Source: Lacihabitans soyangensis (GTDB lineage Bacteria > Bacteroidota > Bacteroidia > Cytophagales > Spirosomataceae). Taken from it: DNA of 64,000 nt. Under the pieces are notes generated by a model that was not told where the DNA came from, made no database searches, and worked only from the letters and a program-made list of their open reading frames with translations. Below are positions 1 through 7,926 of this stretch, piece after piece; position 1 is the stretch's first letter; the number at the start of each line of letters is the position of its first letter. The stretch spans positions 62,001-126,000 of the forward strand of contig NZ_RJUF01000001.1 in NCBI RefSeq assembly GCF_024343775.1. The letters run 5' to 3'. Both the position numbers and the translations under genes were made by a program.

Positions 1-946
1 TTTCAAAGCCTTGATACACAGTTCCTTTTCCAAAGCCTATCTCTTGATTAGCCACAAGCTCTAGACTTTTAAGTTTTATTTCGGTATGTTTTTTATTTTT
101 TATTTGAGAGTAAAAGTGAATCGTATCAATTTTGACTTTTTGGTTAGTAATTTCTTTATAATTCCCCATTTCTAAATCTTCTACAAATCCTTTTTTCTCT
201 GTTCCAGTAAGCATATTATACCTTTTCCTCTGGTCAAGTGGTCTTACAAAACCACCACAGCTATGGGTATATTGGCTGTCTTCAATAAACACTGACTCAT
301 AAGTAAGGTCCTGCAAACAAAAAATCAATCTACTAGTAAAAGGATTTATGGTCTCTACCAAAATCTTACTGAGGTTTTTAAACAAAAATTCGTTTTCTAT
401 TCTTTCGAGCTCAGAATGAACTATAGCTTGTGCAAAGTCCGGGTTGTTAAAAGTCACTTTCTCTAAGCCCAATAATTCGAGTCTATTCTTGAGGTCAAAA
501 TCCTCAAAACCATAAAGTTCTATCTTTTCGTCGTAACCACCGATGGCCAAAAAATCGGATTTAGTAAAACACAATTTGCCAAAAATATCACTTTGAAGTT
601 CTTCGCTTGGCGATATATAAATATTTTTTTTAGTCAAAAACTTTTCTTGGATGTATGATGCAAAACCAATGCCGACGAAATTGTCTGCATCGAGATTACA
701 AACGATATCTCCACTCGCGAGTTTAATGGCCATGTTTCTTGAATGGCTTCTTTTATAAAACTGTGGCTCGGTGGTTCGGTAATATTTAACCTTCCCACCA
801 AAATGCTGTTGGTTCACATTTATCCAATCTAAAAGGCCGTCGGTGGAATTGTAATCCAATATGACAAATTCACTATCAGGCAAAGTCTTACAACAGTCCA
901 GATTAAAGGGTAAAGTGGCTTTGACGTGATGAAGTCGGTTCATCAC
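1..946 (-). CDS. Galactosyltransferase-like family 2 glycosyltransferase (3' end beyond window)
   Basis: The minus-strand frame stays open from about 1012 to the left edge, so the C-terminus is missing. The translation begins KISFCTTVMNRLHHVKATLP, then FVILDYNSTDGLLDW, a DxD-type metal/nucleotide-sugar motif (NLDADNF) and a downstream GGYDEKIELYGFEDFDL motif typical of the galactosyltransferase C-terminal domain. It probably transfers a sugar to a small acceptor; the substrate is unknown, but such enzymes often sit in peptide natural-product loci, and a peptide exporter lies 1.4 kb away. The start is odd. The first ATG (943) and GTG (946) lie inside the first conserved strand, while the conserved KISFCTT is upstream, in the same frame as the XRE gene and separated from it only by that gene's TAA. 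An ATT start (1000 or 982) is possible. Confidence 0.75.
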   Translation of the reverse strand, partial: MMNRLHHVKATLPFNLDCCKTLPDSEFVILDYNSTDGLLDWINVNQQHFGGKVKYYRTTEPQFYKRSHSRNMAIKLASGDIVCNLDADNFVGIGFASYIQEKFLTKKNIYISPSEELQSDIFGKLCFTKSDFLAIGGYDEKIELYGFEDFDLKNRLELLGLEKVTFNNPDFAQAIVHSELERIENEFLFKNLSKILVETINPFTSRLIFCLQDLTYESVFIEDSQYTHSCGGFVRPLDQRKRYNMLTGTEKKGFVEDLEMGNYKEITNQKVKIDTIHFYSQIKNKKHTEIKLKSLELVANQEIGFGKGTVYQGFE

Positions 947-1012
947 GGTAGTACAGAAAGATATTTTAGGTTTTTTAATAATGCTTGTAACGTTAAAAAT
1001 ATCCTTTATCTG

Positions 1013-1279
1013 TTAGGCCGAAGTTTTGAGATCCGCTTTTTTTAGAAGATAAGTGTCGTATATAATATCTTCCAAGGGCACTTTAAAAAACTGGCTCACT
1101 TTCACTATATTTTTGATGGTGGGCGTTTTGAGGTCGCTTTCCCATTTCGAGTAGGTGGTTTGGGTTACATCCAACATGTAAGAAATCTCTTGCTGGGAGT
1201 ATCCAAAGTTCATCCTCAGGTTACGTAAATTTTTTCCGATGGCTATAGGTAGGTGTAATTCTAAGCTCATAATTTTCAC
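1013..1279 (-). CDS. Small XRE-family helix-turn-helix regulator
   Basis: This 88-residue protein consists almost entirely of one Cro/CI-type helix-turn-helix. Around residues 18-45 the sequence has the pattern LRNLRMNFGYSQQEISYMLD followed by TQTTYSKWE, the recognition-helix region of this fold. The C-terminus (FFKVPLEDIIYD) is typical of phage and toxin-locus XRE repressors. It is transcribed just ahead of the glycosyltransferase gene, in the same reading frame, so the two are probably co-transcribed, and the regulator may control that locus. No partner toxin or metabolite-binding domain is visible. The DNA-binding fold is secure; the target is inferred. Confidence 0.8.
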   Translation of the reverse strand: MKIMSLELHLPIAIGKNLRNLRMNFGYSQQEISYMLDVTQTTYSKWESDLKTPTIKNIVKVSQFFKVPLEDIIYDTYLLKKADLKTSA

Positions 1280-1510
1280 TCACTAATGGTAGGTGAAATT
1301 CAAAAACTATACCATTCAATAGTGTTCTAAGTTAGGTATAAATTCTTTGATTTTAATTTTCCATCATTATGATGATTTCTGCATTAGAAGACTGTTTGGC
1401 CCTGTATCGGTGTTTTTTTAAAAAAACTTTTAAAAAAATATTTTTTTGACCAAAGAAAAATAATCCTTTTGGTATAGTTTTTGTCTTGAAAAATTGGAAA
1501 TAAAACAGAT
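1280..1510. other. AT-rich intergenic region between divergent genes
   Basis: This 231-base spacer separates the XRE gene (minus) from gldC (plus). It must hold promoters for both, but I see no clean TTTG/TAnnTTTG pair. An A/T-homopolymer block lies at about 1410-1450. No coding sequence is supported here. Confidence 0.4.
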
Positions 1511-1840
1511 TTGAACACTACCAACATACAAATAGAGATCAATTCCGACGCTGAGAATGTACCCGAGCGAATACTCTGGGGAAACAACTCAGGCATAGAA
1601 GTGGAGGAGGCCAAAGCTATATCTATAGGTGTGTGGGATGCCAAGGGTCGCGGTTCTATGGTGATGGAACTCTGGAACAAAGAAATGCAGACCTTGGAAC
1701 TCAAAGGTTTTTATTTGGAGATTATTAAAAAGATAGCTGAAACCATAAGGACCGCAACAGACGATCATGTGGTATCAAATATTCTTGACAATGCGTGTTT
1801 TCAGATTTCTTCTTTGTTAGAAGAAGAGATAAAACGGTAG
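1511..1840 (+). CDS. gldC: Gliding-motility protein GldC family
   Basis: This 109-residue protein matches the GldC pattern: an N-terminal strand (IQIEINSDAENVPERILW), an ISIGVWDAKGRGSMVMELWNKEM core and a helical C-terminal half ending in an ILDNACFQISSLLEEE-type segment. GldC is a small soluble cytoplasmic protein linked to gliding and the type IX secretion machinery in Bacteroidota; its exact role is not well established. The start is a TTG at 1511: the frame has a stop at 1487 and no ATG or GTG in between. gldB, its usual neighbour, is not in this window, so the gene stands alone here. The family call is fairly sure; involvement in motility in this organism is inference. Confidence 0.7.
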   Translation: MNTTNIQIEINSDAENVPERILWGNNSGIEVEEAKAISIGVWDAKGRGSMVMELWNKEMQTLELKGFYLEIIKKIAETIRTATDDHVVSNILDNACFQISSLLEEEIKR

Positions 1841-1963
1841 TTTTTGTTTCGTCTTTAAAGTTTCGACTCGGTTTTTTATTAAAAAAATCGGGTTATTGTC
1901 ATTTTATATACTTTGGTATATAAGACCTCTCGTCTTATGTTTTCACTTTTGTGCTGCTGTTAA

Positions 1964-2254
1964 ATGCAAATCACCCTAAAAATTGAAAAATCTAAGTAAC
2001 TACTCGCTGTAGCATTAAACAGTGATAAAATTTTTGACATAAAAGGTGGTACTTTTTGGTTTAGGAAATAATATTTTGTGGAATAACTACGATGAACCAT
2101 CAGCAGAAATTTGTAGAAGTCTATGTTGAGTTAAAAGCATAGCTCATTTAGTTTTTCTTTTGGAAGATTAGGTGGATGTAACTCTAAACCAAATACTTGT
2201 ACACGACCATCTGAGGTAGTACCTCTTGTAGTAGAAGATAGATTACCAGAATGA
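1964..2254 (+). pseudogene. Remnant of double-glycine-leader peptide precursor(s)
   Basis: The frame from ATG 1964 reads MQITLKIEKSK, a TAA at 1997, then LLAVALNSDKIFDIKGG ending at 2050. The last twelve residues fit the double-glycine leader consensus cleaved by C39 peptidases (Leu at -12, Ile at -7, Ile at -4, GG at -2/-1). After GG this frame closes six codons later, but the +1 frame (2046-2129) stays open and encodes FGLGNNILWNN followed by YDEPSAEICRSLC, a plausible core. From 2135 to 2254 the first frame reopens and encodes a Cys-containing peptide with no start codon. The simplest reading is a precursor gene, or two, broken by a nonsense mutation and a frameshift just upstream of its exporter. 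Assembly error or recoding cannot be excluded. Confidence 0.45.
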
Positions 2255-2293
2255 TTTCGAGATTTTTTAAGAAATATTAATTGTTTATGTTGG

Positions 2294-2325
2294 AAAGGAA
2301 ACTTCATTTGAGGTTTCCTTTTTTT
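2294..2325 (+). terminator. Rho-independent terminator upstream of the peptide exporter
   Basis: A nine-base-pair stem (AAAGGAAAC with GTTTCCTTT) around a ten-base loop is followed by a T run. It would end a transcript from the region at 1964-2254, supporting the idea that this stretch was once a transcribed precursor gene separate from the ABC transporter. Confidence 0.75.
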
Positions 2326-2390
2326 GGTTTCTCAAAAACCATTATACGGCATGAATTTTGATTTATTAGCCTTAGGATTATTACAAAATA

Positions 2391-4580
2391 TTGGGTAAAA
2401 AATTTATACATTATCGTCAGTTTGACCAGATGGACTGCGGACCTACCTGCCTTCGTATGGTTGCAAAACACTATGGCAAAAATGTAAATATCCAATATCT
2501 CCGAGAAAAATGCCAGATAAACAAAGAAGGAGTTTCCTTAAAAGGTATTAGTAAAGCTGCTGATTCATTGGGTTTTAGGTCTTTGGGCGTTAAGGTCACC
2601 TTTGAACAACTTCAAGAAGCTCCTCTGCCGTGTATTGTTCATTGGGACCAAAACCATTTTGTGGTGGTGCACGACATCAAACAAAAAGGCAAGAAAACCA
2701 ATGTTTATGTGGCCAATCCTGGCACTGACAATGAAGTGTATTCCCGAGCCGAGTTTGAAGAACACTGGATTAGTATTGACGAAAAAGAAGGTATAGCACT
2801 TTTACTGGAAACCACTCCGAAATTTGCCGAATTCGAAAATCACGACTCACTTGAGGCTTTAAGTTTTAAGCGTATCGGTACTTACTTGGTCAAATACAAG
2901 GCACTCATTTTTCAGCTTTTTATCGGCCTTTTGGCGGGTACACTGATATCCATGATTCTGCCTTTTCTGACGCAGTCAGTGGTAGATACAGGTATTCAGA
3001 CCAAAAACCTCAACTTCATCTATCTGGTTTTTATAGCTCAGTTGATGCTCTTTTTTGGGAGAACCGGTCTTGAATTTATCAGGAGCTGGTTGCTGCTGCA
3101 CATCAGTATGCGACTAAACCTGACCATTATTTCAGATTTTCTGATAAAGCTTTTGAACCTGCCACCTTCATTTTTTGATACAAAGATGACTGGTGATATT
3201 TTACAAAGAATTGATGACCACCACGAGATAGAATCGTTTCTTTCTTCCACCACCCTCAGCTTTGTTTTTAACTTCTTTACTTTTATAGTTTTCGGGTTTG
3301 TTTTGGCGTACTATGATATCAAAATCTTTGCTATTTATATCGTCAGTGGTCTCATGTACGTTTTCTGGGTGCGGTTTTTTCTTAAAAGAAGACGAACCAT
3401 TAACCAAACAAAATTCACCTATTCAGCTCAGAATCAGTCTAAAATTATTCAAATGATATCTGGTGTTCAAGATATCAAACTCACCAATTCTGAACAAGAT
3501 AAACGATGGGAATGGGAAAATCTCCAGATCAAAATTTTTAGATTGAATCTTAAAAACTTGGCTTTGGAGCAGTTTCAAAGTTCGGGTGCTTTGCTCATAA
3601 ATGAAGGTAAAAACATCCTAATCGCTTTCATAGCAGCCAAAGAAGTGATAGAGGGGAACCTTACACTAGGTGGCATGATGGCTCTGCAATATATTGTGGG
3701 TCAACTCAATGGCCCCATAGACAGCTTGGTCGGTTTTATTCAGCATTATCAAGACGCCAAAATTAGTCTAGAAAGACTCAATGAGATTCATACATTGAAA
3801 GACGAGGAGCCTTTTGAAAATTCATTTATACAAAATTTTAATACCGAGGGCGATATTTCGATTGAGAACATGGATTTTGCCTATCCAGGTATCGAAAAAC
3901 CGACACTCAAAAACATCAATATGCACATAACTGCTGGCAAAGTCACGGCCATAGTGGGTTCCAGTGGCTCAGGCAAAACCACTTTGCTGAAACTTCTTTT
4001 GAGATTTTATGAACCCAGCTCGGGCAAAATTTCCGTTGGCGATTCCAATCTTAGTAATATTCTACCAAGTGCTTGGAGACAAGAGTGCGGCACTGTGATG
4101 CAGGAAGGATATATATTTTCGGATTCTATCGCCAAAAACATAGCGGTAGGTGTCGAAAAAATTGACCATGAAAGACTCTTTCATGCGGTCAGAGTAGCCA
4201 ATATTACCCCATTTATAGAACAACTTCCGATGGGTTATAATACCAAAATTGGTGATGAAGGAATAGGAGTGAGTCAAGGCCAAAAACAAAGAATACTGAT
4301 AGCCAGAGCGGTTTACAAAAATCCGAGTTTTATTTTCTTTGACGAGGCCACCAATGCACTGGATGCTAATAATGAGCGAGTTATTATGCAAAATCTGAAT
4401 AGCTTTTTCAGAGGAAAAACCGTGATTATAGTTGCTCATAGACTTAGTACCGTTAAAAATGCCGACCAGATAATCGTCCTTGAAAATGGTCAGGTGGCCG
4501 AAGTCGGTAGCCATGAGGCTTTGATTCAAAATCGTGGGTTTTATTTTTCATTGGTTAAAAATCAACTCGAATTGGGCTAA
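2391..4580 (+). CDS. Peptidase-containing ABC transporter (C39, bacteriocin/peptide exporter)
   Basis: This 729-residue inner-membrane protein has three parts. An N-terminal C39 peptidase (about 1-145) has the oxyanion Gln10, catalytic Cys16 (QMDCGPTC) and His89. An ABC transmembrane domain follows (about 165-460), then an ATP-binding domain with Walker A GSSGSGKTT near 523, a signature VSQGQKQR near 627 in place of LSGGQ, and Walker B IFFDEA near 647. It should cleave double-glycine leaders and export the peptide. Oddly, the usual catalytic Asp of the ADP motif is Asn109 (VANPG). The start is a TTG at 2391, because the frame closes upstream at 2373 with no ATG. It is followed three bases later by the HlyD gene, making a complete type I system with TolC. 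Confidence 0.93.
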   Translation: MGKKFIHYRQFDQMDCGPTCLRMVAKHYGKNVNIQYLREKCQINKEGVSLKGISKAADSLGFRSLGVKVTFEQLQEAPLPCIVHWDQNHFVVVHDIKQKGKKTNVYVANPGTDNEVYSRAEFEEHWISIDEKEGIALLLETTPKFAEFENHDSLEALSFKRIGTYLVKYKALIFQLFIGLLAGTLISMILPFLTQSVVDTGIQTKNLNFIYLVFIAQLMLFFGRTGLEFIRSWLLLHISMRLNLTIISDFLIKLLNLPPSFFDTKMTGDILQRIDDHHEIESFLSSTTLSFVFNFFTFIVFGFVLAYYDIKIFAIYIVSGLMYVFWVRFFLKRRRTINQTKFTYSAQNQSKIIQMISGVQDIKLTNSEQDKRWEWENLQIKIFRLNLKNLALEQFQSSGALLINEGKNILIAFIAAKEVIEGNLTLGGMMALQYIVGQLNGPIDSLVGFIQHYQDAKISLERLNEIHTLKDEEPFENSFIQNFNTEGDISIENMDFAYPGIEKPTLKNINMHITAGKVTAIVGSSGSGKTTLLKLLLRFYEPSSGKISVGDSNLSNILPSAWRQECGTVMQEGYIFSDSIAKNIAVGVEKIDHERLFHAVRVANITPFIEQLPMGYNTKIGDEGIGVSQGQKQRILIARAVYKNPSFIFFDEATNALDANNERVIMQNLNSFFRGKTVIIVAHRLSTVKNADQIIVLENGQVAEVGSHEALIQNRGFYFSLVKNQLELG

Positions 4581-4583
4581 ACT

Positions 4584-6056
4584 ATGGAAAACAGCTACGA
4601 CAAAAAATATACCCAAGACAAGCTAAGTATGCGGATTTTGAACGGTCCGCACGATGAAAAACCTTTGGGTAAAAGTGGGAACTTTGAAAAGGATAATTAT
4701 GGCGGCTCTGAGGTGTTGGGCATCAATAAAAGTATAAAAGACCTAGGTCTAGCCGGGCAAAGAAATCAAAATACCGAGAGGAAACTAAAAGGGCTCGGAA
4801 AAGCGGAACGAAGTGACCTTGTGAAGGAAGTGCTGGAGGCTCCGCCGTCTTGGCTGGTTAAATGGGGCAGTACTTGGACGCTGATTGTGGTTTTGATGAT
4901 TTTGGCTATCAGTTGGTTCGTGGAATATCCTGATTTGTTAAAGGGAGCGGTACAAATCACAAGTGAAGACATAGCGAAACCAGTAAATGCCAAGAAAGAC
5001 GGGCTTCTGGAGGAAATATATGCCAAAGAAGGCCAAATGGTCAAGAAGCACCAACGGATTGGCCGCATAGAGTCCATTGCCGATCCTGCTGAAATAGAAA
5101 AACTTAAGGTCTATTTGCTTGGTATTCAGAACGATGTGAGTAAAGGTGGAGGTAGCACTTCAACTTTAAGCGAGTTTAATAATTTGGGTGAAATACAACA
5201 AGACTTTCAAAGTTTTGCACAGGTATTTACTTCAAAAAGTAATTTTGACCCTGCTGGAGTGGAGTCCGAGAAAATTTCTATTCTGAACCGGGACTTGGCG
5301 GAAATAGAAGAAATGGATGAAAATCTTCAGAAACAAATATCTAACTATAACAACGATTATAATCTCGCCAAAGAAGAATTCGCCAATCAACAGAAACTGA
5401 ACAAAAAGGGATTAATATCTACCAATGAGTTACGACTGGCAGAAAGCAAGGTAATTGCCAAAAAACAACAAATAGATCAGATTATATCTACTTTCAATAC
5501 CAATCAGCTTCAGAAAAATCAGAAGAGACAAGAGATTTTGTCGGTTAGGAAGGGTAAAGTGGAGCAAAATTCGGCCTTTAAGCAAGAGATTAATAGACTT
5601 TTACAGGCGATTGAAAATTGGGAAAAAATACATTATTTGGTGGCTTCTACGGATGGAAAACTCATTTATCTCAAGAATATTCAGGCCAATCAGCAGCTCA
5701 AAAATGGTGAAAATCTTTTCTACATATTGCCAAACAGTGCCAAAGTTTACGGTGAAATGTATGTTGGGCAGTACAATATTGGAAAAATCAAGGTGGGACA
5801 AAGGGTGATTCTCAAATTTGACGGGTACCCTTATCAAGAGTTTGGGACAATGGATGCCAAAATTGAGACTATTTCTGATATTCCGATTGATTCAGTGTAT
5901 AAAATCAAGGTTTTATTGCCCAATAACGAACTCAAGACTTTTAACAAAAACGTAAAGATAAAAGTAGGTATGACCGCCTCGGGCGAGATTGTTACGGAGG
6001 ATTTAAGACTAATAGAAAAGTTGTTTTACGAAATCAGAAAGTATGTTAAAAGGTAA
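4584..6056 (+). CDS. HlyD-family membrane fusion protein
   Basis: This 490-residue periplasmic adaptor links the ABC exporter to the outer-membrane channel. It has a polar N-terminal extension of about 90 residues, one membrane anchor near 97-113 (WTLIVVLMILAISWFV), a lipoyl/barrel-sandwich part (KPVNAKKDGLLEEIYAKEGQ), a long coiled-coil hairpin at about 220-345, and the returning lipoyl half and beta-barrel (DGKLIYL, KVYGEMYVGQYNIGKIKVGQ). The cytoplasmic N-terminal extension is longer than in classical HlyD (about 60 residues) and low in hydrophobics. It starts three bases after the ABC gene and overlaps tolC by 14 bases, so the three are surely one operon. Family assignment is secure; the cargo is unknown. 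Confidence 0.9.
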   Translation: MENSYDKKYTQDKLSMRILNGPHDEKPLGKSGNFEKDNYGGSEVLGINKSIKDLGLAGQRNQNTERKLKGLGKAERSDLVKEVLEAPPSWLVKWGSTWTLIVVLMILAISWFVEYPDLLKGAVQITSEDIAKPVNAKKDGLLEEIYAKEGQMVKKHQRIGRIESIADPAEIEKLKVYLLGIQNDVSKGGGSTSTLSEFNNLGEIQQDFQSFAQVFTSKSNFDPAGVESEKISILNRDLAEIEEMDENLQKQISNYNNDYNLAKEEFANQQKLNKKGLISTNELRLAESKVIAKKQQIDQIISTFNTNQLQKNQKRQEILSVRKGKVEQNSAFKQEINRLLQAIENWEKIHYLVASTDGKLIYLKNIQANQQLKNGENLFYILPNSAKVYGEMYVGQYNIGKIKVGQRVILKFDGYPYQEFGTMDAKIETISDIPIDSVYKIKVLLPNNELKTFNKNVKIKVGMTASGEIVTEDLRLIEKLFYEIRKYVKR

Positions 6057-7458
6057 GTTTTTGTTGCTTTTTTGCGGCATTTTAATGCAATTCGCCCATT
6101 CTTTTGCTCAAAAGGCATTGAGTTTGGAGAACTGTATTGATATGGCCCTGAACAACAACCAAGACTACAAGAATCTATCGTTGCAAACTAAAATAGCCAA
6201 TGTAAAAGTAAAGCAGTCTCAACTCGAAAAGTACCCGTCTTTGTCAAGTGATTTTTCTCAAGGTTTTAATTTAGGTCGAAATATCGACCCTTTTAGCAAC
6301 CAATTCGTTACAAAACCTATCAATTCGGCCAATGTGGGGTTTTCCTCCAACGCCACTTTATACAACGGTGGCCAAATAAAGAATACTACCAAACTCAATC
6401 AATTAGAAAAAAGTGTGGTTCAATTAGAAGCTGAAAAATCAAAAATAGAAATTAAGAAATCCGTGGCATTGGCTTACCTGGAGGTGGTTTTGAAAAAAGA
6501 GATTTTGAGAATCAAAAAAGAACAAAAAGCCATTGTGGAGGAGCAAATAAAGAGAGCAAATGCCCTTTCTGAGCTTGGAAATGAGGCTGCCGCAAGCAAA
6601 ATAGATCTAAACGCCCAACTCGAGAATGAAATTTATCAGATAGTGGAGGCAGAGGGTAATCTCAAACTAGCTAAAGTCAATCTCTCACAGCTACTCAATC
6701 AGAAAGACTTGGTAGATTTTGAGGTTCAGGAGCCATCAAACATTACTATGACTAATCCGAATCTAACCACGAGTATTGTAGGGGTACCACATCTAAAGCA
6801 AAAGCAACTTGAGGTCAACCAAGCTGATATCAACCTTTTGCTCAAAAAAAGTCAGAGAAAACCTTTTGTTTTTCTTAATGGAGGTCTTTTTTCTAATTTT
6901 TCTAGTGAGGCACCACCTCGATTCAAGAATCTGGGAGGAACACCCAAACAGGAAATTCTGGTGAGTTCTAATCAGTTTGTGAGTATCGAAAACATAAAGT
7001 TTCCGGTGAGTGAAGTCAGAACAATTCCGAACGTTAAAGAGTCTAACTTTGGTTATTTTAATCAACTTTTCTCAAATTTCGGTTTAGGTCTAAAAGTCAA
7101 TTTTCAGTATCCGATTTATGACAAAGGCCTCAGGAACTCTCAAATTCAGTCTCAGAAAATTGAAAAACTCATTGCTCAGAACAATTACCAGAAGGCCGAG
7201 CAGGAAATTTCTAACGAATTGAAAGAGTACAAAACCTACATAGAAATCTCGAAAAGTAAATTTTTACAAGCTCAAAATCAAGAAAAATCACAGCAAAAAG
7301 CCTTTGAATTAGCCAAAATGCGATTCGAAGAAGGAATAATCCGATTTGCGGAATTTAACTTGGCCAAAATCAATCTAGAATCTTCGAGGTCAAATGTCCT
7401 TCAGAATAAATTCAATTTTTACTATTACACTTTGGTATACAAATACTTTTTCGAATAA
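6043..7458 (+). CDS. TolC-family outer-membrane efflux channel
   Basis: This 471-residue protein has an N-terminal signal peptide (about 1-22, ending HSFAQ). The mature part starts with the classic ALSLENCIDMALNNNQDYKN segment of outer-membrane efflux proteins. Two OEP repeats follow, dominated by long amphipathic helices (about 95-200 and 370-460) with a TSNATLYNGGQ-like strand region between. It forms the trimeric exit duct for the peptide exporter. It overlaps the HlyD gene by 14 bases, a sign of translational coupling, and ends eight bases before the convergent DUF779 gene, with no separate terminator visible. Confidence 0.9.
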   Translation: MLKGKFLLLFCGILMQFAHSFAQKALSLENCIDMALNNNQDYKNLSLQTKIANVKVKQSQLEKYPSLSSDFSQGFNLGRNIDPFSNQFVTKPINSANVGFSSNATLYNGGQIKNTTKLNQLEKSVVQLEAEKSKIEIKKSVALAYLEVVLKKEILRIKKEQKAIVEEQIKRANALSELGNEAAASKIDLNAQLENEIYQIVEAEGNLKLAKVNLSQLLNQKDLVDFEVQEPSNITMTNPNLTTSIVGVPHLKQKQLEVNQADINLLLKKSQRKPFVFLNGGLFSNFSSEAPPRFKNLGGTPKQEILVSSNQFVSIENIKFPVSEVRTIPNVKESNFGYFNQLFSNFGLGLKVNFQYPIYDKGLRNSQIQSQKIEKLIAQNNYQKAEQEISNELKEYKTYIEISKSKFLQAQNQEKSQQKAFELAKMRFEEGIIRFAEFNLAKINLESSRSNVLQNKFNFYYYTLVYKYFFE

Positions 7459-7466
7459 ATTCCAGA

Positions 7467-7847
7467 CTAATCATTCAACCTGACTTCCTCCAATTTGGCA
7501 GTTTCTTCTTCTGTGAAAAGTCTGTAAATGACTTTAAAGGTTTTGCCGTAAGGAGTTTCTAAGGAAAAGCCGCCGGGTCCAAAGCCCTCAGATACGTCTA
7601 ATGTGAAATGTGAGTATTTCCAATATTCAAATAAGTCTTTGTCCACCCAAAACTCAAATCCTTTAATAGTGCCTATGCATACATCCCCCATTCTTAAGTA
7701 GAATCCGCCTTTTTCAAAACACTGAGGCTGAGTGCCTTCGCAGCAGCCTCCGGCTTGATAAAACATCAAATCCCCGAATTTTTCTGCGAGCATTTCTATG
7801 AGTTCGAGTGCTTTTTCAGTAGCATCCAATCGCTTAATTTTTTCCAT
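7467..7847 (-). CDS. DUF779 family protein
   Basis: This 126-residue protein belongs to the DUF779 family: it has a LMFYQAGGCCEGTQPQCF segment with conserved cysteines, a GTIKGFEFWVD middle and a GFSLETPYGKTFKVIYR end. The function is unknown; the family is nearly always encoded beside aldehyde dehydrogenases, and that is the case here. The cysteine-rich segment suggests metal binding or thiol chemistry, which is inference. A terminator-like hairpin separates it from the aldehyde dehydrogenase upstream, so it depends on read-through or its own promoter. Confidence 0.85.
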   Translation of the reverse strand: MEKIKRLDATEKALELIEMLAEKFGDLMFYQAGGCCEGTQPQCFEKGGFYLRMGDVCIGTIKGFEFWVDKDLFEYWKYSHFTLDVSEGFGPGGFSLETPYGKTFKVIYRLFTEEETAKLEEVRLND

Positions 7848-7857
7848 TTTTTTAAAT

Positions 7858-7900
7858 TTAAAAACCGCAAATTCATCAAAAATACTCTGAGAATTTGCGG
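7858..7900 (-). terminator. Terminator-like hairpin between aldehyde dehydrogenase and DUF779
   Basis: On the minus strand a perfect ten-base stem (CCGCAAATTC with GAATTTGCGG) encloses a 16-base loop and is followed by a short T run. It probably attenuates transcription from the dehydrogenase into the DUF779 gene. Confidence 0.6.
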
Positions 7901-7926
7901 CTGTGAATTACTTATTTCCCTTTAAA

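Noticed and set aside
1384-1704. 106-codon open frame on the minus strand
   Set aside because: It lies opposite gldC, has a lysine/phenylalanine homopolymer-like end and no known motif; gldC has clear family features.
2135-2254. Second GG motif (RLGG) as an independent leader
   Set aside because: Residues at -4, -7 and -12 do not fit the leader consensus, and there is no start codon; retained only as part of the decayed region.
4062-4529. 155-codon minus-strand frame inside the peptidase ABC transporter gene
   Set aside because: It is a complementary-strand shadow of the ATPase domain; there is no recognisable protein motif.
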